Positions 25,001-37,000 of a DNA stretch of 64,000 bases are shown piece after piece. The stretch is from Marthasterias glacialis (taxonomy: Eukaryota > Echinodermata > Asteroidea > Forcipulatida > Asteriidae), in contig OU452235.1 of NCBI GenBank assembly GCA_911728455.2, positions 5,766,430-5,830,429 of the forward strand. Reading direction: 5' to 3'. The position numbers were made by a program, and so were the translations under genes. Every line of letters starts with the position of its first letter. Position 1 is the first letter of the stretch. Below the pieces are notes generated by a model. It ran no database searches. It had not been told where the DNA came from and worked only from the letters and a program-made list of their open reading frames with translations.

Positions 25001-28000
25001 ATGGAATCTGCGTGTTAGTTACAAAACATAATGTGTGAGTGTGTTACAAAACGGAGTCTCTGGAAAGGTTACAGAATGAAACCACTGGGTGGGCAACAAA
25101 ATGGAAATTCTTAGTGGGCTAGAGAATGGAATCTCCGGTGGGCTACAGAATAGAATCTGCACGTACGTCACACAGAATGTAATCTGTGTGTGGGATACAC
25201 AAGGAAACCTATATGTGTTACGAAATGGAATCTGTGTGTTAGCTACAGAATATAACGCGTGAGTGTGTTACAAAATGGAGTCTCTGGTTGGGCTACAGAA
25301 TGAAACCTCTGGGTGGGTTACAGAGCGGAATCAATGAGTATGTCACACAGAATGGAAACTAAACACTTCCTCAACTTACTCGCTTCGGCTTATCAAGAAA
25401 AAGGTATGTGAAGAAGAGCTGATCGTCACCATTGTCTTCAATATCCCTCCACGTCAGCGCTTTCCAAAAGTACGGAGCGTAACCGATGAACATCCCCGAG
25501 CACAAAAAGTAATACCCACTCGCCACTTGAGGATACTCCTTCTATAGGTCATAAAATAAAAAACAGACAAAAATATTTGGACAAAATCAAATAAATTCAC
25601 AAATTTATACTTCTTTGCTTTTTAATTGGTACTGGCACATGTTCTGAAGATGCTGGTACAAACTATTCTGTCTAGAGAATAAAGAGAGACATCCATCTTC
25701 GTATGATTTATTTCATCTCGTTTTCCTTCTTGTTGTTCTTGTTTTTCAATCCTTTTTCGTAGGAGGGGGGGCTGGAGGAGTTAACCAGATACTCTGTTTT
25801 GGTTTCACCACTACACCGATGTCTGAGAAGCAATGTACATGTATACTTCCAAGTCCTGCAGGGGAGAAACCCACACGCTACTCAGGTTGGATTCGAACCC
25901 CCGACTCCTACTTTTTAGAGCTGGAACCACTGGACCAAAAAAAACAAAGCACTGAGTTTACATGAGTGCTTATCACCCATCGATGTGCGGTAAAAACCAA
26001 AATCGTATTCTCCATCCCCGATGCAATTATTACATCAATTAAATTGTCTGCGGGACCCGCTGCAAACTACAGGATTCAAACTGGCCTCTAGTCAGCGGGC
26101 ACGCTTGCTGGTCTGGTGGAGAAGTGGTAACCATATCTGCTCTAGAGTGGGGGGATTTGGGTTTGAATACAATAAAATACAATACAATACAATACAATAC
26201 AAAAGGCATTTATATACCACTATTTCATCAAAATCACATCGGTTTGATGACACTCAAAAACAAAAAGTAACAAAATGAAAACAAAGAAGCACAGGAATGG
26301 GGGGGGGAGGAGCATCATTGTGTGAAAAGGTGAGATTTTAGTCCTTTTTTGAATATCGGGAGTGATGTTGCCGAATCTGATGTGTCAGGAGACTGTTCCA
26401 TAACTGGTGGGCCACAAATAAAAAATGATTTCTCAGCAGCAGATTTTAGAGTTCGTGGGAGAACTTTGTGTTCAGTAAGTCTGGTTTTACATGTAATCTG
26501 TTGAAGAACGTCATCCAGTGTGTGCAGGTGAGTATAAAGACAGGCAGGAAGCCAGTTATAATGGGCCAAGTCCATTGAAGCATTTGTAAACAATAACCAC
26601 GATTTTGAATTTTATCCTGTTTTTGATGGTAAGCCAGTGGGGTTCTTTGGTGAATGGTGTTGCATGATCTCGCTTGGTAGCACAGAAAACCAATTTTGCA
26701 GCCCAATTTTGTATTTTCTGAAGTCTTGGTATTTCAGATGCACTGGAGCCAAGTCAAGAATTCCACCTGCCCAGCCTGTGGATTTTTTTTCTACGGGAAT
26801 GGAAGCATCAAATACAAAGCTTATCACACATTGGTGTAAGGGTAAAACCAAAATCATAATCTTTATCCTCGATGCAATGACACATCAATTACTGAAACCT
26901 TGTTCAGCACTCTTCCTACTGAACACCAAAGGCACTGCTTGGAAAGATTACTTTAGTGTCACCTTTTTCCATACATTGGTGTCAAACTAAGAGTTCTTAC
27001 CTCAAGAGATTTGTCAGGCCAAAGGTAAGGCTCGGCTGAAAATACCAAATTTCTGTCAATCCCTTGGAATTTCCGAAGTATCTCGTCTTCGTGGGAATTA
27101 AGGATGACATCATAGCTGAAGATTGAAAAAGAATTTTTACGTTACATTTTAACTAACTCTCTATAATTACTTAAATTATCAGATAATGTCCTTGTTTTGG
27201 CTTGCAGGTATCCAAGATCTCTATAAAGCGCCAGTTCAACATTGGTAAGAAGAAAAATATAAATGTTCACAGATTAATAAATACTTTGCATGGTGTAAAG
27301 ATAATGATGGTAGAAAACATTTATTGAAATATTTCTGCCTGAAGTGTCTGAGTAGCAATATGAAATTGAGGTTCGAGTAGCTGTATGAAAGTGGGGTCTG
27401 AGTAGCTGTATGAAACTGGGGTCTGAGTAGCAGTATGAAACTGGGGTCTGAGTAGTAGTATGAAACCGGGGTCTGAGTAGCAGCATGAAACCGGGGTCTG
27501 AGTAGCAGTATGAAACTGGGGTCTGAGTAGCAGTATGAAACTGGGGTCTGAGTAGCAATATGAAACTGGGGTCTGAGTAGCAATATGAAACTGGGGTCTG
27601 AGTAGCAATATGAAACTGGGGTCTGAGTAGCAGTATGAAAGTGGGGTCTGAGTAGCTGTATGAAAATGGGGTCTGAGTAGCAATATGAAACTGGGGTCTG
27701 AGTAGTAGTATGAAACTGGGGTCTGAGTAGCAGTATGAAACCGGGGTCTGAGTAGTAGTATGAAACTGGGGTCTGAGTAGCAGTATGAAACTGGGGTCTG
27801 AGTAGTAGTATGAAACTGGGGTCTGAGTAGCAGTATGAAACTGGGGTCTGAGTAGCAGTATGAAACTGGGGTCTGAGTAGCAGTATGAAACTGGGGTCTG
27901 AGTAGCAGTATGAAACTGGGGTCTGAGTAGCAGTATGAAACTGTGGTCTGAGTAGCAGTATGAACTGGTGTCTGAGTAGCTGTATGAAACTGAGTAGCAA

Positions 28001-31000
28001 TATGAAACTGGGGTCTGAGTAGCAGTACGAAACTGGGCTTTGAGTAGCAGTATGAAACTGAGCCCTATTTACATGTAGCTGCGTGAAATTGCGTTCAGCA
28101 GCTGTATGAAATTGGGACATTACTAGCTGTATGAAATAGGACCCAGTGTGGTTAGTAAATCATGTGTTGGATTTAGGGATAAATAAGGTGGTTAGATTAT
28201 AACCAACCTGTCTGTGAACATAATCACAAGATCTTTCTCATCTTTATACTCCTTCAAGGCTTCTTTAAGCAGGTTGATTTTCTGCCCCCCTCCTGGATGA
28301 TGGAGGATGTCTCCGCCCTTCCACTGCTGGTGCATTCCAACCACCTGCATTTGGAGAAACCGTACTACTTGTAACAACATGAACAATCCAAAATCAAAAA
28401 ACACAGAGACCAAAGCAAAAATCACAAAAATTAAACAAAGATCACAGTTGAGGGAACTCCAGGTCATGGAAAATGAAAACTTTAATCACCAGACTAATTG
28501 GTCCGTCTCGCGGCTTCGATTTCCAACTTAGAGTTTGCTGACCTGACTGAGATAAATAGCATGCCCTAAAATGCCATAATTGACAGAGCAAACATGGCGT
28601 CTTCTGGTAGTGGTCTCAGTCCAGGTGTGGTACATGTAAGCTTTGACTTGCCTTGTGTTTAGACCGAATGGCTTGTGACTTGACTTGACTTGTGACCAAC
28701 TGACATGGACTCGTGACTTGACTTGTGACTGGACAAAATGACTTGTGACTTGACTTGGACTCACCAAAATATTACTTGCTGCCCTCTCAGCATGTAATAC
28801 TAAAGAGGCTTTTCTCTCTCACATTTTATTTTACTATACACTCTGTTTACATGAACCACAGTAGGGGAAGAGGAAATATCAAAAAAGTGATACACTATGT
28901 ATTATCAAAGCAAAGACAAGAAGGGAGGGAGAGAATTAACTATTATGGGTAAAATCATTGAACAGAGGAAGACTAAGGAAAGCTGTACATGTAGGTGATA
29001 CTAGACACACCAGGTAAATCTCCATTGTTAACAGATTTACTGAGCAAGTGTACACATTTCCAAAAACGATGAATTTGTGGTACATGTAAGTCTGCTGCCA
29101 CCTAGTGTCCACAAAAGTCTGTTATAGAAGTGGGGAGTCTTGATGAAGAGTTTGAGAATATAGGATTTGAGGCATTGCATGGTGAGGTATCAATGTATAT
29201 TTGGTTGGCGGTAACACCATGTGATTATATCTACTTTGCTATATACAGTAGATTGTTTTTGTGAGAACTTGTCTTGCTATTATTCTACTACCGCGGAGCA
29301 GATTTCGGAATTCGGGAGACAACTTAGTCCTGAAAAGAACTGTCTTGCTTTTTAAGTACTACCTGGGGGTAGGAAATCGGCCGGGAGTACTGCTACTTTT
29401 TTTCGATTAGTGGATTGGGGGGTACTTCTCGGATAACTTCACTCCAGATTTCAAGCATTTTTTTCCTACAAGAGACAAGTGACCTCCGTCTGACCTACCG
29501 ATGACCCTGTTTGACCCTGTTTGACATACATAATACATGTGTTACCTACCTTTACATCTAACCCATTTTTCTTAGCTGACCTCATGTACCTATTGAAACC
29601 ATCCGTTGCATTGGTTGCCACGGTGACAACTAAAAGCCGCTTTTTGTCTGAAAATAAAAAACAAAATATCCAACACATGTTAAGCTTTACCTGCCCACAA
29701 TAACACTTCATTAAATCTACTTACTCAAATATTTTCAGATAACGTGTATCTTAAATCCTCAAAAAATGACGTTTAAAACCCTGCAATGTACGGTCGCAAT
29801 ATTTATACACGGCTGCCCTATGCTACTATTTTTGTCAGTACGTTTCAATATAATCGTGCAAATACATTACTTTGGTGGTCACAATCTCCTCTTAAATGGT
29901 CTCAAATGACTGCTTAGAGGTCCTCTGAACCCCAAAAGTAGTTATACATGTAGACTAGTTGTCTGGTACACAGCTGGTGACAGGGTGTTGACAGTAAAAA
30001 GCCAAATTTGGAGAAAAACTTGGCATTTTGTACACATCCTATGGGAGTTTCTAGGTTAACTGGTCAACCCAGGCTAATTCTCCATGAAAATTTTTTTACT
30101 GCCATGGTTCTTACAGGACCTCGCTGAGTTTGGGAAAATTTGACTGTAAAATCGCTTCGTAAACAACAATTGTTTACAAACGGACTAAACTTTTTAGTAC
30201 GATCGTACATTGAAGGATTTTAATATAGTGCCCGAAGCTTGTGTGCATTCGCGTACAGGTGTGTGTATAATGTATGTTTGTCCACCCAATACATTGAATA
30301 CCTCTCTTTGTTCTCCTATTGTTGGGATTTTTTTTTAGGGACGTCCCCATTGGTGCTGTACACAAAACTGAACCATTTGTCACACTGCCTGGATCTCTAC
30401 TGTTAAAGCAGGCCTCATTGCTTCGTTCTTGGAAGGGCAAGGGCACCAAGGCATTTTTCTTCTTGATAGAGGGCACCTCTATGAGGAAATTGAAACTTTC
30501 TATTGGAACAATTCAAGGGCACCAAGGCAATGACCAGGGGCAACGGAGGCAGGTGCCTTTGCTGCCTTCGTTGTCAACAGGCAGACATGCTCATAAATCT
30601 ACACAATATTGAAAATTGAAAATGATAAATTTGATTTTCAATCCAACAATCAAGGTTGTTCATAATGCATCGAGAACTGGTCGTACAAGAATAGAGAAGA
30701 AACACACTGACCTAACAATTCAATGAGTGATTTTAGAGTTACGCGTAGATTTGAATGATGTCTTGTACATTGCACATCAAGTCGCTCAGCTACAAGTGAC
30801 CGCTTAAGTTTGAACCTCCACAGAATGGAGACAGTTGCCAAGTTACACGGTTCGGGGCAAGCATTTGCGCAGATGTAAGCGACGGCAAACACCCATACAC
30901 AATTCTGAATGAATGTGTACAGTATGGCGCAATGGAACATGTACCATCCATCTGGAGGTTGATTTACAAAAGCTTGCCTCGAACCATGTGACATACATGA

Positions 31001-34000
31001 TACAATCACGCAACACTATCTGTAGTCTGGGGAATGCAATTTGAGTTTTCACATTAGTGCCCAATCGAGACAGTGTACCAGACATTATTCAAAATCTAAC
31101 TCGCAATTGGCTTACTATTCAAATCAAATCAATTTTATTACATCAAAATTTAATATAGTGCAAAATGTTATAATACCATTACATTGTAACTCTCACTACC
31201 GAATATAATGTACATGTACAGCTGTGATGGAATTGTTCAATGTTTTGTTGATTTCGAGCCGCTGGCAGCGGCTTTCTGGCGTAGTGTATGAAGTAATTCA
31301 CCGAGCCGCTGTGAGTGGCGCGCCGTAGTAAAAGAGTTATTCTCGTTGATAAGCAACTGGAAGGCTAATATTTTTGTGTACTTTTTTAAGCACCTTATAC
31401 TATCTTTACCCCAGTTCATCAGACCCTAAGCATCAGGCATGAGAATGGGTGACGATAAAAAAACAGGGAATCTATTTTTTTTTTTGGTACATTAATAATG
31501 GCGAATCGCACGGCGCAGGTACCAGCTGAGTAAGAGGGGATGGGGGTAAAATTGTTTGCTGTGGGTACAATACCTTGATGCTGAGATGCAATTGGCTATT
31601 GGAAAAAAAAAACGGAAAAATCTAACGTTAAAAAATACATGTCCGGATTTTGGGCAACGTCCGGAAAGTGGGCAACGTGATGCACGGTTGGCGCTGCACT
31701 CGGTGTGAACCCCGCCGCTAGCGGTAGTGGGACCGGGGGCCGAGTAAATGGGAGGAAAATACTCAATGAAAAAAGGATGAAATTCTAACAATGCTAGACG
31801 TATCTTCTCTTAAAAAGCTCACAGTAATGATCTTCCGAGTTTGTAATCCATGCATCGGTCACATTTATAAATTTGTAAAATTTGTCTTTACCTGTGATAA
31901 GTGTTGTGACCCATTCACCATTAAAATTTATTCTTCAAACACTTTTTAGTATATTAAAAATAATCTTGAGAGTTTAAATAACCGTAGCACTTTAGAAAAA
32001 TATAAGAAAATAATCTGCAAACGTCGACGATTCTCCACACATGTGCGTCGGACACACACCGTCTCAAAATTTCTGCCGGGTCATTCTGGTCCCAAATTAT
32101 TATTCCTATTATTATTGATTTATTCAGATAAAAAACATGGCAGCCATTAGGCTGAATTGTGTTTTAAATCTTAAACCTAAGGATAATTTAAACCTACGTA
32201 CAGTACATGTAAGGTACATGTATGTATATTAAACAAAATACAATTACAATGTATATACTTTAATATACACACTAAAAAGGAAAATCCAAATAACCTGTAA
32301 AATTAAAGGGAAAAAAAGATTTAGGATTCAAAAAGTAATTAAAAACAAATTGTGAAAGTTTGGCTGAAGCGCAGTGGAGTAAAACAAGGTTTTAAGAATG
32401 GTTTTAAAACCTACTGTGCAATCTGGTGCATTTAATAATTGAGTTTATTTTTTTATTTTTGTGAATGTTGATGACATTAAATTTAAAAAAATATTTTCCT
32501 TTTTGTAAATCGACCGCAATTTGTGCGTTTCAACCTGCAGTTCAAGCATACCAGCCTGATCCGCTAGTTTGTGCATGGGGAAAACCCTGATGTAGCCTAT
32601 GCATCACCAGGGTTCTTCCCAGGATTTATCAACACTGTGGGGCATTCTGGACCCAAATTTTTAAAGTGTGGCCAAAGCACGCTGAATTGGTAGCACGTCC
32701 TCGGAATGTTTTTATTTAATGTTTATGTTTGGTTTGAAAAGCTCTACTGTACAATCTGGAGCCTGTAAGTGTAAAATGGTTTTATGTTAGGATTTTGTTT
32801 GATAATAGACCGATTGCGCGACAATGTTGACATGCGGTCACGTGACCTCCTATTGGGTATAGCGCCATACAGCCGATGGCAAAATATGTGTAAAGAAATA
32901 GGCCGTGACATAGAGTGAGTACGAAAACAGTCGATTTTACTTTTGTTAAGTGATAAATTAGTTAATCAGCCCCTTTATTTAAAGTAGTATGTTGTGGCAT
33001 TAATTAAAATCACATCTCTGTTACATAATTTAACAGAATTCTACTAAAAAGAGGTTTTTTTAGCCCTGCACTACCGGCGTCAGACGACTATTATGTAGCC
33101 ATCCGTCTGTTATTTTGTTTGTAATGTACATGTAGGCCTAAATCACTGTAAAAAAAGGATAAACAACTGAACAACGTTGGAAAAGTGAGCATTAATACCT
33201 AGCCTTGCAGAATTTTAAATAGGCAAAGGAATCACACAGTTTTGGAAAGCAATTTCTTTGGAGGATTTCAGCTTCAAAACTTTGACATTTTTGTGTTGAA
33301 AAGTGTGTGGTGATCGCGGTCGTCAGGCCTAACGTTCCGTCGTGCGCTGTACACATCATGCACATTTATACGGTACTTTTACAAAATTCAACACTTGCTG
33401 GAACTGTCTTTACTGGCTTTATTCAGCCACTTGAAGGTCTCTGGTACAAACTCTGGAATATCTTTCACAGATTTCGAGCAAGAAAAGCCTCGATCGAATA
33501 AACTATGCATTAATCATCGTGTACCGTACTACCCTTTCCTATGGAGGATGTCGTGTGTGTGTACATTTTATACCCAGAAGTGGTCACGTGGCGCGGGTCG
33601 TGCAATCGGTCTATTTGCGCGTATCGGCCTGATACGCTAGCTTGTTTATGGGGAGAACCCTGATCACATTATTTCATAATTATGTATGTATTGTGGTGTT
33701 TTTATTGCCAAAGCTTTTTGTGTATTCAATCATGGAGAAAAGAATAGAGCATGAATTTACTGAATTTAAAAAGCTGTTTTTGAAATTTGTATGTGCACTT
33801 TAGGCCTAGATACACTTGGCTGCAGGTGACAAAACTGATAAGATCAATAATCAATAATGCAATCAGACTAGGCAATTTATTGATTAACCTTATAAAAGTG
33901 TCTACATGGGGAAGTGTTGTCACCTTGTGAATGGGGACCAGCGCACGGCCATGTACAGAAAAAAAGTTGTTTAGCATCCTCGCTGACTGTCAAAAATACC

Positions 34001-37000
34001 TGACATATTTTTTTATATATTTATTGCCATATATTTAATTTCTAAAATTTTTAACACGCGTATAAAGTCATTTGTAGAAGCTTAAATTGACCGTTTACAT
34101 TATGTCAACATCTGCATTTGTTGTGGTCATGGCCATCTGACCAAAGTGGACATGAAGTCCAACCCTCAGATCAGATGGACTAGATGGATGGGTGGATGGA
34201 TAACCAAACAGAACCTGACTACTACTACTGTCTTGGAACCAAGACTACCAAGAAGCATGATGCTCACTGTATGCTGCCCGTTGGTTAGTTGTGATAATCG
34301 TAACCCTCAATCCCATAGAGTTATATATAAGAACTAGAGTGCGTACAAACCATGCGAGACGGCCCGACAAGGAGCATTTTTGTCCATTGAGAACATGGCG
34401 CGGACCATTCATTTACACTGGTCACTCATCCGTTCACACAGCAGCCATTTTCTAAGTGGACACTCATATGCAAGTGACCCATAGGGATTTTCGCCCATGG
34501 TGAGTCAGTGGAGTTCCGTGCATGGCATTGCGAGTGCTCCCTCTAGTTCTTATAATAACTCTATGCTCAATCCTCACTGGAGGATCAACGATTATCGTTG
34601 CACCAGACTACCATTTTATTTCCTGCAAGCCTCGCATTAACCATCAGCACCCAAAGCAATTGGTGCCCTGTGCTTTTGCCATGGTGCCCTTTGCCAAGTT
34701 CCATTACAAGTTTACATGTACATTTTCCTCATAGAAGTGCCCCCTTACCAGAAGAAAATTGCCGTGCCCTTTTCAAGAGCGAAGTTCAAGGCCTGTTTCT
34801 GTTTTGGGAGTCTGGTTGCCAGCCTGTTTTTTCTGTGGTTGTTACCGTGGCTACATGCATTGAGAATGCAGGGCTGCAGGCAATGCAGTTTATCATGTAT
34901 TTTTTAACCGTTATCCTCCCAATTCCTTCTGGATCCTCTTTGCCAAAATAAAGGATTCAGAAGGACTGGAGGCCTAGCCCCAAACAACAATTGCTTTATC
35001 ATTGGGGCAGGCATTCCATGTCCAAGTCCAAACAATTTGGTGTGGAGTGAGTATGAGTGACACACATGTACAGAAGCAGACGATATTAGAGGATTGAGGT
35101 CACCTGCAGGCAAAAAAAGTCTTTGGAGAAAGGGTTTTTATACAAATACTGACTGCTTCGAGTGGCGTAGTAAAACTAGTCACTCGAGGTGATCCCAGGA
35201 GCAGCCTATCTTCCCATGGCGGAGCCGAGGGAAGATAGGCGGCTCCGGGGATCACCGAGAGTGACTAGTTTTACTACGCCACGAGATAAAGCAGTCAATA
35301 TTTGTTTTATAACACCTCAATTTCATCCATTTTGTGGTAATATTCGTCAAACAACTGTGCGTATATCAGTCTTCAAACAACTGTATAAAATCTGACAGGA
35401 AATTTTGACAAAAAGAAAGTGGGGTACCACACTGCATTTGTTCTCATATCGTATTTCAAATGCACGTATTATTTGATCGTTTCACCGGGTTCGAGGTTGT
35501 CGTTGGATAGTACCATTTGATAGTTCTTTTGGTCGGTGTGCAGTGTGATAGTAAAAATACACAACACCACGTGACGCACGTTCGGCCAATCAACATATAG
35601 AATCAAAGGAAGAGGTGTTATAATACTCATTAGAGACCATAGTGGCCAGGGTTGTAGCTACAAGTAGACCAATAGGCCTTATTTTTTAACTGCAAGAGGG
35701 GCCCTTTGGGGTAAATTTGGGATCAAACCATAGAAATAGTGTGGTAAACCACATGCATATTTAGACTTCTAATAAAAGTAGTTAATATACAACTTTTGAG
35801 GGTTTTTTTATTGACAGTTTTACAGTGTAATCAGTGTAAGATATTTGCTTGGAAAATGTGCATTTTTAATGTTTTTTAATATTTCTGTACTTTCAAAATG
35901 GAATTAGTATTGCGCCTCTTGCTGTCAAAAATACGGACTATTGTAGTGGGGGGGCTCTAAATCAAAATTTTACAAAGTCCACCAAGGGGGAACAAAGCGA
36001 GTGGAATGGGGTCCAACGGGAACCTGCCTTGGCTAAGGAGCAACAGAACTGTTGGGGGAAGAGAAGGCTCTGGGATTTTAGGAGTAAAATTCAATTTTCT
36101 GAAGCACTTTTTTTTTAGGGGGGGTGGAAAAATGATAAAGACGACATTCTGTATACAGGAAATAAATGTTGAATACATGTTGAATGTTGATTTAACATGT
36201 TTAATGCCAAAGTATTTTTGGTATTTGTAGTAGGATTTTTGAAATAGGGAATGGATCAATAATAACATTACTGCTATTGGTAAGTGTCAATATAAGAGAG
36301 ACAATTACACAAATTTAATCAATATTTAACTTTCACAATCACAGTCTTGAAATTTGAAAATCCTCAAAATCCTGCTATTAACAAATCAAAACAAATAAGA
36401 TGCCCACAGGTGACAAACTGCACATTACAAAAAAACACAAGTCCTGCCGAGCCCGAAAAACAATTTATTGAGACTATCTACCCAGAAATGCCTCAAATGC
36501 CAGCTATTGGGGACTGTCGTAGCTACCACAAGCGGCTTGAACCAATCTGCCCATGGCAGCCACAAACGGCTTGTACCAAAATGGCCATAACGGCCACAAA
36601 CGGCTTATCCCAAACTGCCCATAGCTGCCACAAACGGCTTGAACCAATCTGCCCATGGCAGCCACAAACGGCTTGTACCAAAATGGCCATAGCGGCCACA
36701 AACAGCTTGTACCAAACTGCCCATAGCTGACACAAACAGCTGCAAGATTTGACCTGCTTCTGATAAAACAGAAGGATCAAAGAAAAGGTACATTGTACTG
36801 TCCCCGAATTGACATTTTCCACTGTTTCCCATGTTAACATAAAATCTACAACCAAACCATTTATTTCTGTTTCTTAATAATTGTTCTCACATTTTCCCTG
36901 AAAATTCTGACTCAAAAAATTCAACAAGATTAGCAGAAGTCTGGGCGTAAGGTGATAATTAGACAGAAATGAATGGTCTCTGAAGAGTTCCTGACTGTTT

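Larger units (their letters stand above)
32608..33662. mobile_element. MITE family H (CAGGGTTCTCCC ends) split by another element
   Basis: Left CAGGGTTCTTCCCAGGAT; right ATGGGGAGAACCCTG. The sequence GGCATTCTGGACCCAAATTT, GGAATGTTTTTATTTAATG and GCCTGATACGCTAGC matches, inverted, the copy at 45731-46186. A second transposon (32808-33611) interrupts it. A further right-end fragment (GGGGAAAACCCTG) lies at 32578-32590. Confidence 0.78.

Noticed and set aside
27236-28120. A 294-codon open frame and two overlapping ones on the minus strand
   Set aside because: All come from the 25-bp satellite; the same peptide words appear in three frames because 25 is not a multiple of three, and the stretch lies in PLOD intron 3.
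27346-28145. CRISPR-like array
   Set aside because: Units are contiguous without unique spacers, in a eukaryotic intron; this is a satellite.
31492-31791. Open frame of 99 codons (minus) in PLOD intron 1
   Set aside because: No recognisable motif, no supporting neighbours; likely chance.
34522-34951. Open frame starting [16 protein letters not shown], like a signal peptide
   Set aside because: It runs through two dispersed repeats (34340-34545 and 34655-34820) that have non-coding copies elsewhere.
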